Part shown: piece by piece, positions 45,663 to 54,279 of the stretch | How the letters are laid out: each line of letters begins with the position of its first letter | How positions within the stretch are numbered: position 1 is the stretch's first letter | Assembly (NCBI RefSeq): GCF_029240175.1 | Contig: NZ_JARBTM010000028.1 | Span: 1 to 64,000, forward strand | Origin: Anaerosolibacter sp. | Lineage (GTDB): Bacteria; Bacillota; Clostridia; Peptostreptococcales; Thermotaleaceae | Length of the DNA: 64,000 nt | Direction: 5' to 3' | The notes under the pieces: model-generated | What the model saw: only the letters and a program-made list of their open reading frames with translations | The model's database searches: none | Told to the model about the DNA's origin: nothing | Made by a program: the position numbers and the translations under genes

Positions 45663-45693
45663 ACAAAAAGAGGAATAGTAATCCCTATCCCTC
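45663..45693 (-). terminator. Terminator of SASP gene
   Basis: Stem 45670-45678/45685-45693 with one G-U pair and a minus-strand T run overlaps the SASP stop codon. Confidence 0.85.
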
Positions 45694-45897
45694 CATGGTA
45701 TTTTTCTGATTGAATTGTTTTTTCCTTACGGTAATCAATCCGCCGATTCGGCCTGTCTCCTTGGCAGTCAAGCCTCCCCAGCCAAACTGTTCAACCTTAT
45801 CTGCTAATCCTAATTCAGCTGCAATTTCATATTTCCATTGGTCCTCTATGGTTACGATTTTCTTCTTTTTGTTTTTTAGGCTATTTTTCTTTGACAA
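45685..45897 (-). CDS. Small acid-soluble spore protein (alpha/beta-type)
   Basis: A 70-residue DNA-binding spore protein. The conserved core EIAAELGLADKVEQFGWGGLT and KETGRIGGLITVRKKQ is clear; the GPR protease site region is WKYEIA. A basic N-terminus KKNSLKNKKKK precedes it. TTG start with GAGGGG six bases upstream. The gene shows the host forms endospores; a forespore promoter lies just upstream. Confidence 0.93.
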   Translation of the reverse strand: MSKKNSLKNKKKKIVTIEDQWKYEIAAELGLADKVEQFGWGGLTAKETGRIGGLITVRKKQFNQKNTMEG

Positions 45898-45919
45898 TTT
45901 CTACCCCTCCCCTCTTTTG

Positions 45920-45950
45920 TATTATGGGTAATAGGGGTAGCTTTTATACA
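45920..45950 (-). promoter_or_regulatory. Candidate sigma-G promoter
   Basis: Minus-strand TGTATA (complement of 45945-45950) and CATAATA (complement of 45920-45926) with an 18-base spacer match the forespore sigma-G pattern of GNATA and CATNNTA. It lies 23 bases before the SASP start codon. Confidence 0.6.
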
Positions 45951-45957
45951 TGATGTT

Positions 45958-46494
45958 TTATTTTATATTTTCTAATAGTTTCAACACACCTTTAAAGCAA
46001 TTCACCTGCTCATCCACGGGAATCCTGTTCAAACCGCTGCTGGAGGAACATACATAATCTAACACACCATCCACCACTGAATCAGCTTGCAAACCTGGTT
46101 TAACATTTTTCTTCTTTGCAAACTTGTGATATACACCTATGCCTACATAACAAGCAATCTTAGGGCGGTATCTCTTCAATAATTCCTTTAGCTTTTCACG
46201 TCCTGCCTCATATTCTTCGTCGGTCAATTCAGCAGCGCTCTTTGATTCTCGATCAATGATGTTTGTGGACCCATATCCGTATTTTAGAAGCTCACGATCC
46301 TCATGGGGATTGAGTTTACAGGGCGTTAACCCTGCTTCATATAATAGTTTCCAAAACCGATTACTCTTTCCAGCATAATGATGCCCCTCTTGAGCGGACT
46401 TCAGACCTGGATTATATCCGATAAACAGCACATCCAGACCCTCTTTGATGATGTCTGGTAAGGGTTTATTGCTTTCATTCATTAAATGATCCAT
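45958..46494 (-). CDS. mug: G/U mismatch-specific uracil-DNA glycosylase
   Basis: A 178-residue DNA glycosylase that excises uracil or thymine from mismatches. The Mug/TDG motif FIGYNPGLKSAQEGHHYAG is present with the Asn that positions water. Length is usual. Repair genes SRAP and Mug flank the SASP gene. Confidence 0.88.
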   Translation of the reverse strand: MDHLMNESNKPLPDIIKEGLDVLFIGYNPGLKSAQEGHHYAGKSNRFWKLLYEAGLTPCKLNPHEDRELLKYGYGSTNIIDRESKSAAELTDEEYEAGREKLKELLKRYRPKIACYVGIGVYHKFAKKKNVKPGLQADSVVDGVLDYVCSSSSGLNRIPVDEQVNCFKGVLKLLENIK

Positions 46495-46516
46495 ATAACT
46501 TTCTCAATCCTTTCAA

Positions 46517-47488
46517 TTATGCCAACCGCTGAATTTGTAAATAGCCCAAAAACACAAAAATGATTAGTGTTATATACACGGGAATGAAAGATGTAACAGA
46601 CACATTTCCTGCTAGAGACGACGGTTCCTCAAGGCCTTCATCCCCTAGGATTTCTTCCGATCTACCTCTTTGTTCTTCTTTTTTGGTATCCTTAATAATG
46701 ATCCGCAGCAGCAGGAAGGCTGCTGTGCCCCCAAGAACAGCAAAAAAACCTACCACAAAGGTCGCCATCATCAATTGCATCGTATTGGGCATGGCTTGAG
46801 CACTGGCATCAACCGCATTTCCTAAAATCTTTTGAAGCTGCATCAACCCGTAACCCAAGGTTACAGCAAACCCATTATTGGTCATGTGACCAATGATCCC
46901 TGCATAAAGTGAGTCTGTTTGATAGACAAGATACCCAAAGATCAATCCCAATACAATGGGTCCTAAGAGATTTTGCAGGTTAAAATGAAATACACCGAAT
47001 AGTACCGATGATAATACAATGGCATTGGCTTTTCCTAGCCTTTCATAGCCTCGCATCATGAGTCCTCTAAAAAAAACCTCCTCACAAATTCCAGCTGATA
47101 CTGATATAATCAACATCAAAATGATGTAATCCTTAAAATTATCTGCCACTGGCACTGGCAGCTGTTCCAGCTTTCCGAAATTGCTCATAATAGTCATAGC
47201 GATCAGATTAAAGAATAGTGCCACTGGATAGCTGAAAAGGGTAATCAGCATAATGAGAGCCCCGTGCTTGGCCCGCAAAGGATTCAACCTCAGCACATCC
47301 TTTATGCTCTCTCCCTTTATTTTCAAAAATACAATAACAGGAAGTAACACAAGCACATATTCCGTAATAATCAATCCAATCCTCACATCCCTATATTGAA
47401 CAAAGGCCCCAACAGTAAGCAGCATCAGTGCAACCACTAGATAAAGAATATTTATACCAAGCACCTGTATCCCTTTTTTTCTCTCCAA
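46517..47488 (-). CDS. CPBP family intramembrane metalloprotease
   Basis: A 323-residue membrane protein with eight or so hydrophobic segments. The abortive-infection/CAAX protease motifs EEVFFRG, FGVFHFN and HMTNN carry the catalytic residues. An acidic stretch GRSEEILGDEGLEE precedes the last helix. Function may be peptide maturation. TTG start with GGAGG upstream. Confidence 0.85.
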   Translation of the reverse strand: MERKKGIQVLGINILYLVVALMLLTVGAFVQYRDVRIGLIITEYVLVLLPVIVFLKIKGESIKDVLRLNPLRAKHGALIMLITLFSYPVALFFNLIAMTIMSNFGKLEQLPVPVADNFKDYIILMLIISVSAGICEEVFFRGLMMRGYERLGKANAIVLSSVLFGVFHFNLQNLLGPIVLGLIFGYLVYQTDSLYAGIIGHMTNNGFAVTLGYGLMQLQKILGNAVDASAQAMPNTMQLMMATFVVGFFAVLGGTAAFLLLRIIIKDTKKEEQRGRSEEILGDEGLEEPSSLAGNVSVTSFIPVYITLIIFVFLGYLQIQRLA

Positions 47489-47520
47489 TCCATTCCCTCC
47501 TTTATACGTTCTGCTATATT

Positions 47521-48690
47521 CTATTCTTCAATGATATTTTTCAGCCTCATATAGTCTAGATACACTTGAATACCCGTCAACAATACATCTTCATTAAATA
47601 CAAAGCAGCTATTGTGCAGAGGATGAACATATCCCTCCTGCTCATTTCTCGTTCCTAAAAAGAAAAATAAGCCTGGAACAGCTTTCTGAAAATATGAAAA
47701 ATCTTCTGCAATCATTTGGGGGGTAATGAACTCAAGGTTTTCTTGCCCCACAGCATTTTGTAAATCATGGAACATCTCTTCATTATTTACTACTGCTGGA
47801 TACATATCCCGAAATACAATGTCAATGTTGCATTGATAGGACAACGCAACGCCTTCTGCAATCTCTTTCATTCTTTTCTGGATTGTTCTATACGTATCCT
47901 CAGAGAATGCCCGCATGGTTCCTTCCAAAATAACTCGGCCCGCGATAACATTTCTCCGTTCTCCTCCCCACATCTTTCCAATAGTCATTACAGCCCCTTC
48001 AATAGGGTCAATATTACGGCTCACTATAGATTGATAGTTCATAATTAGATTTGATGCGATGACTAGACCGTCCACTGCCTTATGGGGAATGGCACCATGT
48101 CCGCTTTTCGCTGTGATGGTGATATCAAACTCTCCCGTTTGCGCCATCATTGGACCAGGTCTGCATGCTATTTTTCCCTCAGATACTTCAGGGAAAACAT
48201 GGAGTCCCATGATACAATCAATCTTAAATTTCTCCATAATCCCCTCTTGAATCATAGGTTCAGCACCGCCAGGACCTTCCTCTGCCGGCTGAAACAAAAA
48301 TACTATATTCCATCTTAATATAGCTTTATTCATTGAGAGAAATCTTGCTAATCCCAATAGAATGGCCATGTGGGCATCATGGCCGCAGGCATGCATCATT
48401 CCTCTGTGGGTAGATGCATAGGACAAGTTTGTTTTTTCCTCTACAGATAAAGCATCCATGTCTGCACGGAATGCAATGGTTTGATCCCCTAAGTTACCTC
48501 TTAAATATCCCACTACACCCGTTCCTGCTATATTTTTATGGACTTCAACACCATATTCTTTCAGCTTTTCAATGATAAATGCACTGGTTTTATACTCTTC
48601 AAACCCATTTTCGGGTATCTGATGGAGTCCTCTTCTTAACGCGATTATTTCGTCTTTTATTGCTGCTACAGCTTCTTGTATTTGAATCAT
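47521..48690 (-). CDS. M20 amidohydrolase, candidate N-acetyl-diaminopimelate deacetylase
   Basis: A 389-residue zinc-dependent hydrolase. RADMDAL, HACGHDAHMA, PAEEGPGGAEPM and the dimerisation-domain region SGHGAIPHKAVDG are clear. GAGGTG lies before the ATG at 48690. Because dapH (acetylase branch) lies in the divergent operon, N-acetyl-L,L-diaminopimelate deacetylase is the best guess; a general aminoacylase or hippurate hydrolase remains possible. Confidence 0.8.
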   Translation of the reverse strand: MIQIQEAVAAIKDEIIALRRGLHQIPENGFEEYKTSAFIIEKLKEYGVEVHKNIAGTGVVGYLRGNLGDQTIAFRADMDALSVEEKTNLSYASTHRGMMHACGHDAHMAILLGLARFLSMNKAILRWNIVFLFQPAEEGPGGAEPMIQEGIMEKFKIDCIMGLHVFPEVSEGKIACRPGPMMAQTGEFDITITAKSGHGAIPHKAVDGLVIASNLIMNYQSIVSRNIDPIEGAVMTIGKMWGGERRNVIAGRVILEGTMRAFSEDTYRTIQKRMKEIAEGVALSYQCNIDIVFRDMYPAVVNNEEMFHDLQNAVGQENLEFITPQMIAEDFSYFQKAVPGLFFFLGTRNEQEGYVHPLHNSCFVFNEDVLLTGIQVYLDYMRLKNIIEE

Positions 48691-48733
48691 ATCAATCACC
48701 TCATATCTATTATCTGTCAACCTACATAAATTC

Positions 48734-48762
48734 ATTGTATCCTTTTTACTTTTTCATGAAAA
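48734..48762 (-). promoter_or_regulatory. Candidate promoter of M20 gene
   Basis: Minus-strand TTTTCA (complement of 48757-48762) and TACAAT (complement of 48734-48739) with a 17-base spacer lie 44 bases before the start. Confidence 0.5.
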
Positions 48763-48787
48763 GCAAAACTTTATTTTTTGTTATGGG

Positions 48788-48816
48788 TTGACTTATCGTT
48801 ATATGCGTGTTAAGAT
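48788..48816 (+). promoter_or_regulatory. Promoter of lysine riboswitch leader
   Basis: TTGACT and TAAGAT with a 17-base spacer and a TG upstream of the -10 lie about 40 bases before the riboswitch aptamer. Confidence 0.85.
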
Positions 48817-48852
48817 ACACTAAATTGAATATATATTAAACATTCAACGAAT

Positions 48853-49050
48853 TTGATGTGTCTTAGAGGTTGCGAAGGACAATGATTACTTTTGGCTAGG
48901 TTTAGGGAACCGTTAATACCAAGAGGAAAGGTGTCTTCGCCGAAGTGAATATTCAACCCTTTGGATATTTGCTGGGACTGTGCTGAAAAAGCATAGGACT
49001 GTCATCGATAAATCACCCAGTTTATCGACGAAGCGCTACTACACACAGGG
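48853..49050 (+). ncRNA. Lysine riboswitch (L box)
   Basis: The conserved core is clear: AGAGGTTGCGA near the start, GGAAAGGTGTCTTCGCCGAA, GCTGGGACTGTG, GGACTGTCATCG and GCGCTACTACAC near the end. The P1 stem TGTGT/ACACA closes it. A terminator follows at once, so lysine should stop transcription into the asd-dapA-dapB-dapH operon. Confidence 0.95.
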
Positions 49051-49075
49051 TGAAAGTTGTATTCTATTGACGTTT

Positions 49076-49117
49076 TAAAACGGCTAAGAGTACCTTTTAC
49101 TCCTACGCCGTTTTTTT
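49076..49117 (+). terminator. Riboswitch expression-platform terminator
   Basis: Stem AAAACGGC/GCCGTTTT with an inner AAGAGTA/TACTCCT pairing and seven T follows the lysine aptamer. Confidence 0.92.
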
Positions 49118-49234
49118 GTATCCATTTTTATATGATTCATCTCATACTTACCTTTATGCACCAGTAAACTACACCTCAGAATATAATATATGAACCCGTG
49201 CAAAATATTTACTACATTCTTGCTTTAAAAATAT

Positions 49235-49263
49235 TTGCAAATTTATCCACCCCATGTTAATAT
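49235..49263 (+). promoter_or_regulatory. Candidate internal promoter downstream of riboswitch
   Basis: TTGCAA and an extended -10 TGTTAATAT with a 17-base spacer lie 82 bases before the DeoR-type gene. This would allow transcription that bypasses the lysine riboswitch. Confidence 0.55.
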
Positions 49264-49344
49264 AATTGTAACCATAATTTAATAACTATATTATAATAAT
49301 ATTAGCAAGACATGATCACACATTGAGATATGGAGGCGTAGGAT

Positions 49345-50127
49345 TTGATTACAGAAGCCCGGCGAAAAAAGATATTAGAAATGATTGAAAGAGAAGGTAT
49401 TGTGAACCTCCAGCAGTTAACGGATGCCTTTGATGTATCTATCTATACCATTCGCAGAGACCTCACAGACCTAGAAGAAAAAGGTCTTTTAAAAAAGACC
49501 CATGGGGGCGCAACCCGAATTGAGAAAACCAAATGGATTCCTTCCATTGAACAGGGAAAAAATGAGGCCCTGGCAGAGAAAAAAGCCATTGCGGCAAAAG
49601 CAACGGGCTTCATCGAAAACGGAGACACCATCATGCTCATGGGAAGCACAATCGCATTGTTCATGATCCCCATGATGCGGGACAAAAACATCACGGTTGT
49701 CACAAACTCTCTAGATATAGCAAAAGAGCTTTCACATATAGACTCCATAGAAACCATCGTCATCGGTGGCCGTATTAAAAATTATAAAGGAAATATCTTA
49801 GGCTCCAGAGCAGTGAATGATCTTAGAAATTACTTTTTTGACAAAGCATTCATACCCTGCGCTGGCATTAAAGATGATTTTGGCATCAGTACCTCTACCA
49901 TTGAAAGCGCAGACTTCCTAAAAACACTGATGGAGTGTACACAAAAAAATATTGTCATAGCAGACTATCGAAAGATCGGTCGAATTACGTTCGCGAAGGT
50001 GTGTGATTTACAAAAAATAGATATGCTGATTACTGATGAAAATGCCAACAAGGATGAACTGCATCGTATTGGAAAATACGGTGTAAAAATTGAACTAGCA
50101 AAGATGTTAAACAACTCGATTAAATGA
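49345..50127 (+). CDS. DeoR/GlpR family transcriptional regulator
   Basis: A 260-residue regulator. The N-terminal winged helix ARRKKILEMIEREGIVNLQQL and VSIYTIRRDLTDLEEKGLL is typical DeoR. The C-terminal sensor domain (VIGGRIKNYKGNILGSRA) normally senses sugar phosphates. It is the first gene of the lysine operon, which is unusual. TTG start with GGAGG eight bases before it. Confidence 0.88.
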   Translation: MITEARRKKILEMIEREGIVNLQQLTDAFDVSIYTIRRDLTDLEEKGLLKKTHGGATRIEKTKWIPSIEQGKNEALAEKKAIAAKATGFIENGDTIMLMGSTIALFMIPMMRDKNITVVTNSLDIAKELSHIDSIETIVIGGRIKNYKGNILGSRAVNDLRNYFFDKAFIPCAGIKDDFGISTSTIESADFLKTLMECTQKNIVIADYRKIGRITFAKVCDLQKIDMLITDENANKDELHRIGKYGVKIELAKMLNNSIK

Positions 50128-50152
50128 TAAATATTGAAAGGGGCTATTATAA

Positions 50153-51148
50153 ATGAAAAAAGTTAATTTGGCTGTGGTTGGAGCAACTGGTATGGTAGGA
50201 AGAACATTCCTAAAGGTTCTAGAAGAGAGAGATTTTCCTTTCGACCAACTTTATGTGTTTGCATCTGCAAAATCTGCCGGTGAAAAGGTAACTTGCAAAG
50301 GCATTGAATATACGGTCCAAGAGCTTACAGAAGCAAGCTTCGATGGAGATATTGATATCGCATTATTCTCTGCTGGCGGAGATATCAGCAAAAAATTTGC
50401 ACCTATCGCAGCATCTAAAGGTGTCATTGTTGTAGATAACAGCAGTGCATGGAGGATGGATCAAAATGTTCCCCTTGTAGTTCCTGAAGTAAACCCCCAG
50501 GACATCGCATGGAACAAAGGTATTATCGCAAATCCAAACTGCTCTACAATCCAGGCTGTTGTAGCTCTTAAACCACTCCATGACAAATATGGTATCAAAA
50601 GAATTATTTATTCTACTTATCAATCAGTCTCTGGTACTGGTGTAAAGGGTGTCCAAGATCTTGAAGAAGGTCTAAGCGGAAATGATCTTTTATTGGCATA
50701 TCCTCATCCGATTGCCCATAACTGCCTGCCCCACATCGATGTATTTTTAGAGAATGGTTATACAAAAGAAGAGATGAAGATGATCGAAGAAACGAAAAAA
50801 ATCCTTGGAGACTATAACTTAAAGATCACTGCAACAACAGTGAGAGTTCCTGTTTTCAATAGTCACAGCGAATCTATAAATTTGGAACTAGAAAAGCCTT
50901 TTGAAGTGAATGACGTTCGTGAACTGCTAAAAAACAGTCCTGGTATTGTACTTCAAGATGATCCATCAGCGAATGTATATCCCCTAGCCCGAAGTGCAGC
51001 TGGAACAGATGACGTATATGTAGGAAGAATACGCAGGGATGAAAGTACTGAAAATGGTTTAAACATGTGGGTTGTAGCGGATAACATTCGAAAAGGCGCT
51101 GCCACCAATGCTATTCAAGTAGCTGAACTTGTAGCCCAATCTTTATAA
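50153..51148 (+). CDS. asd: Aspartate-semialdehyde dehydrogenase 1
   Basis: A 331-residue enzyme that reduces aspartyl-4-phosphate to aspartate semialdehyde with NADPH. The Rossmann start VGATGMVGRTFL, catalytic Cys in ANPNCSTIQ, and substrate His in PVFNSHSESIN are present. Located after the DeoR-type gene (25 bases), ahead of dapA. A second copy lies at 60743-61753. Confidence 0.95.
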   Translation: MKKVNLAVVGATGMVGRTFLKVLEERDFPFDQLYVFASAKSAGEKVTCKGIEYTVQELTEASFDGDIDIALFSAGGDISKKFAPIAASKGVIVVDNSSAWRMDQNVPLVVPEVNPQDIAWNKGIIANPNCSTIQAVVALKPLHDKYGIKRIIYSTYQSVSGTGVKGVQDLEEGLSGNDLLLAYPHPIAHNCLPHIDVFLENGYTKEEMKMIEETKKILGDYNLKITATTVRVPVFNSHSESINLELEKPFEVNDVRELLKNSPGIVLQDDPSANVYPLARSAAGTDDVYVGRIRRDESTENGLNMWVVADNIRKGAATNAIQVAELVAQSL

Positions 51149-51247
51149 TTCTACCCTGCTCGTACAGTCTGAATATAGTGATTGATGATTATTTCTCTCG
51201 CTGGCTCTGGCAAGTCAGTGAAAATATTAAAAGAGAGGATGTTGTGA

Positions 51248-52129
51248 ATGAGTCTATTTACGGGTTCTGGTGTAGCAATCGTTACACCCTTTAAGGAAGG
51301 TAAAGTAAACTATAGCAAACTAGAAGAAATCTTAAATTGGCATATAGAACAAGGGACCGATGCAATCATCGTATGTGGCACTACAGGTGAGGCCTCTACC
51401 ATGACTGAGGGCGAACAAAAAGAAACCATTAAATTTACGATAGAAAAAATCAATGGGCGTATCCCTGTGATCGCAGGTACGGGCAGCAACAATACAGCAC
51501 ATGCTTTGGAAATGAGTAAATACGCTGAGTCAGTTGGCGCTGATGGTCTTTTACTGATTACGCCTTATTACAACAAAGCAACGACAAAGGGTCTTATCGC
51601 TCATTTTACAGCCATCGCCGATGCTGTCAACATTCCTATTATTCTGTACAATGTACCCGGTCGTACTGGTGTAAATATTCTCCCTGCAACAGTAGCCGAA
51701 TTGGCAAAGCATCCGAATATCCAGGCAATTAAAGAGGCCAGCGGTAATATTGCGCAAGTAGCCGAAATCGCCAGACTTGTTCCATCAGACTTCCATATAT
51801 ACTCTGGAAATGATGACATGATTGTACCCCTTATGTCATTGGGTGGCCATGGTGTTATTTCTGTTGTGGCTAATGTAGCGCCTAAAGATACCCATAACAT
51901 GGTTCAAAAGTTCCTTGATGGTGACGTGAAAGGTGCTTGTGCCCTTCAGCTTCAAATGAAGGCTTTGATCGATGCCTTATTTATTGAGGTAAACCCCATA
52001 CCTGTAAAGACTGCCATGAATCTCATGGGCTTTGAAATGGGAGAGTTGAGATTACCGTTGACAGAAATGACAGAAGGAAATTTAAGTATATTAACCGCTA
52101 GAATGACAGAATATGGTTTATTAAAATAG
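51248..52129 (+). CDS. dapA: 4-hydroxy-tetrahydrodipicolinate synthase 1
   Basis: A 293-residue aldolase that condenses pyruvate with aspartate semialdehyde. Catalytic Lys is in IKEASGN, Tyr in LYNVPGRTG, and the CGTTGEAST loop is normal. In the lysine riboswitch operon. AGAGGA eight bases before the ATG. A paralog lies at 55726-56601. Confidence 0.95.
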   Translation: MSLFTGSGVAIVTPFKEGKVNYSKLEEILNWHIEQGTDAIIVCGTTGEASTMTEGEQKETIKFTIEKINGRIPVIAGTGSNNTAHALEMSKYAESVGADGLLLITPYYNKATTKGLIAHFTAIADAVNIPIILYNVPGRTGVNILPATVAELAKHPNIQAIKEASGNIAQVAEIARLVPSDFHIYSGNDDMIVPLMSLGGHGVISVVANVAPKDTHNMVQKFLDGDVKGACALQLQMKALIDALFIEVNPIPVKTAMNLMGFEMGELRLPLTEMTEGNLSILTARMTEYGLLK

Positions 52130-52140
52130 GAGGGATTCCT

Positions 52141-52908
52141 TTGTTGAAAGTAATACTTCATGGATGCAATGGAAAAATGGGTAGAGTTCTCGCAAAGCTC
52201 CTGAAGGAAGACCCAGAAATAGAAATTGTAGCTGGTATTGATCATAACCCTGACAAATATGTAAACACCTTCCCTGTGTATGGTCAGGCAAGTGCCTGTA
52301 AAGAAAAAGGTGATGTGATCGTAGATTTTTCCCATCACAGCGCCCTTCCTGCACTTATTGATTACTGTGTGAGCTCGAAGACGCCATTGGTTACCGCAAC
52401 CACTGGATTAAGTGGTGATGATTTTTCAAAGCTTGTAGACAGCGCAAAAGTCGTTCCCATTTTCCATTCTGCAAATATGTCCGTGGGAATCAATTTGGTG
52501 ACAGATCTAGTAGCCAGAGCTGGTAAAACATTGGGTACCTCTTTCGATATCGAAGTAATTGAAAAACATCATAATAAGAAGGTTGACTCTCCCAGTGGTA
52601 CCGCCTTCATGCTGGTAAATGCCATCAATGATGCCTTTGAAAACAACAAAGAGTTTATCTATGGAAGACATGGTAAGACGGACGTAAGAAAAGATACCCA
52701 TATCGGTATCCATGCTGTTCGTGGTGGTACCATTGTAGGTGAACACACGGTTATTTTTGCAGGACCCGATGAAATCATCGAAATTACCCACACAGCATTG
52801 TCCAAGGATATCTTTGCATTGGGTGCTATAAGGGCTGCTAAGTTTATCACCCAGCAAAAGCCTGGCTTCTATAATATGAATAGTATCATTCAAGAACAGC
52901 CAATATAA
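52141..52908 (+). CDS. dapB: 4-hydroxy-tetrahydrodipicolinate reductase
   Basis: A 255-residue enzyme reducing the product of DapA to tetrahydrodipicolinate with NAD(P)H. The nucleotide site HGCNGKMGRVL and the signature EKHHNKKVDSPSGTA are present. TTG start six bases after GGAGGG, 11 bases after dapA. Confidence 0.96.
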   Translation: MLKVILHGCNGKMGRVLAKLLKEDPEIEIVAGIDHNPDKYVNTFPVYGQASACKEKGDVIVDFSHHSALPALIDYCVSSKTPLVTATTGLSGDDFSKLVDSAKVVPIFHSANMSVGINLVTDLVARAGKTLGTSFDIEVIEKHHNKKVDSPSGTAFMLVNAINDAFENNKEFIYGRHGKTDVRKDTHIGIHAVRGGTIVGEHTVIFAGPDEIIEITHTALSKDIFALGAIRAAKFITQQKPGFYNMNSIIQEQPI

Positions 52909-53010
52909 AATAAACTATTTGATTTAATACGATAAATCCCATATATGAAAACAGGGATATGCCACAGTTCTTCCGACTGAAAAAGTATGAAAGGAATGAT
53001 TTTACCAATG

Positions 53011-53745
53011 ACAATAGAAAAAGATACTGCACAAGAACAATTTGACTTAACAAACCCATACGAAATTGCTAAATTTATTAAGCAAGCGAAAAAATCTACA
53101 CCTGTTAAAGTATATGCTCAAGGAAATTTGCAGGCTGTAACCCAAGAAGGAATAAAGAAGTTTGGCAGCGATAATTTTTGGATTCTCTTTGGTGAACATG
53201 GAGAAATTGCTGATTTCTTAGCAGCTCATAAAGATTTAATCAAAGATTATGTGATAGAAAACGATCGTAGAAATTCGGCAATCCCAATGTTAGACCTTAA
53301 GCATATCAATGCTCGCATAGAACCAGGTGCAGTTATCAGAGATCGCGTAAAAATTGGAGACAACGCCGTCATTATGATGGGCGCAGTCATCAATATAGGC
53401 TCTGAAATCGGTGAAAACACCATGATTGATATGAATGCTGTATTAGGTGCCCGTTCCATGGTAGGAAAAAATGTTCACGTGGGTGCCGGCGCTGTTGTGG
53501 CAGGCGTTTTAGAACCGCCAAGCGCTACACCTGTTATTATTGAGGACCATGTAATGATTGGTGCCAATGCTGTCATATTAGAAGGGGTTCGTATAGGAAA
53601 AAATGCAGTAGTCGCTGCTGGTGCCATCGTCACCAAGGATGTTCCTCCAGATTCAGTAGTAGCAGGTTCACCAGCGAAAATCATCAAAGCCAAAGATGAA
53701 AAAACAGAAGAAAAAACAAAGCTCCTTGATGATTTAAGGGGATAA
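53011..53745 (+). CDS. dapH: Tetrahydrodipicolinate N-acetyltransferase
   Basis: A hexapeptide-repeat acetyltransferase that N-acetylates tetrahydrodipicolinate, opening the acetylase branch of diaminopimelate synthesis. The N-terminal domain has [20 protein letters not shown]; the left-handed beta helix runs from about residue 85 ([20 protein letters not shown]). The ATG at 53011 matches family N-termini; upstream in-frame ATGs at 52987 and 52996 lack good sites, so the start is not certain. Confidence 0.9.
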   Translation, partial: TIEKDTAQEQFDLTNPYEIAKFIKQAKKSTPVKVYAQGNLQAVTQEGIKKFGSDNFWILFGEHGEIADFLAAHKDLIKDYVIENDRRNSAIPMLDLKHINARIEPGAVIRDRVKIGDNAVIMMGAVINIGSEIGENTMIDMNAVLGARSMVGKNVHVGAGAVVAGVLEPPSATPVIIEDHVMIGANAVILEGVRIGKNAVVAAGAIVTKDVPPDSVVAGSPAKIIKAKDEKTEEKTKLLDDLRG

Positions 53746-53779
53746 AAAATAAAAGCTAGTTTTCTAGCTTTTATTTTTT
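53744..53779. terminator. Bidirectional terminator
   Basis: Sixteen-base perfect arms (53744-53759/53764-53779) with a TTTT loop, T-rich on both strands, separate dapH from the converging oxidoreductase operon. Confidence 0.92.
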
Positions 53780-54279
53780 ATTCTTTTCATACTGATTACC
53801 TCATCAAAGAAATTCTTTGGATAAGCAACGGTTACAATGGTGGTACGGTCGTTTTGCCTGCTATTCTGCATACCAATGACCGTACCTGAACATACCATCT
53901 CTCCTGTTCTTCCGATTAGCTGTACAACATCACCTTTTTGGGGCAATGGCAAGTATTCGTAGGGAAAGGAAATCCGTGCCTCCTCATCAGAATAGGTATA
54001 ATCCTTTATATAGATAGCTAAGCCTGGACAAGCAGCCACACAGATACCACAACCGATGCACTTCTCAAAATCGATCCTTGGAAGATTGGTGATGGGATCA
54101 CCAATAACAATCGCACCCTTTCTGCAGGATGTTTCGCAGGGGTTACAGGGTATTTCCTCAATGCACTCAATTACAGCGATAGGCCCCCTCATAAAATCTT
54201 CTGATTTTGGAAAGGCAGGAGAATTTCTTAATTCCTCTAAGGAAGGTGCTCCTACGGTTTTTAGACATGGACTGCCCAT
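53764..54279 (-). CDS. 4Fe-4S ferredoxin-type protein
   Basis: A 171-residue iron-sulfur protein. One standard cluster site is CIGCGICVAACPG (about residues 74-86); a second set CIEEIPCNPCETSC may bind another cluster. The C-terminal half (VVQLIGRTGEMVCSGTVIGM) is beta-rich. It overlaps the upstream oxidoreductase gene by 19 bases, so it is probably an electron-transfer subunit of that complex. Confidence 0.85.
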   Translation of the reverse strand: MGSPCLKTVGAPSLEELRNSPAFPKSEDFMRGPIAVIECIEEIPCNPCETSCRKGAIVIGDPITNLPRIDFEKCIGCGICVAACPGLAIYIKDYTYSDEEARISFPYEYLPLPQKGDVVQLIGRTGEMVCSGTVIGMQNSRQNDRTTIVTVAYPKNFFDEVISMKRIKNKS

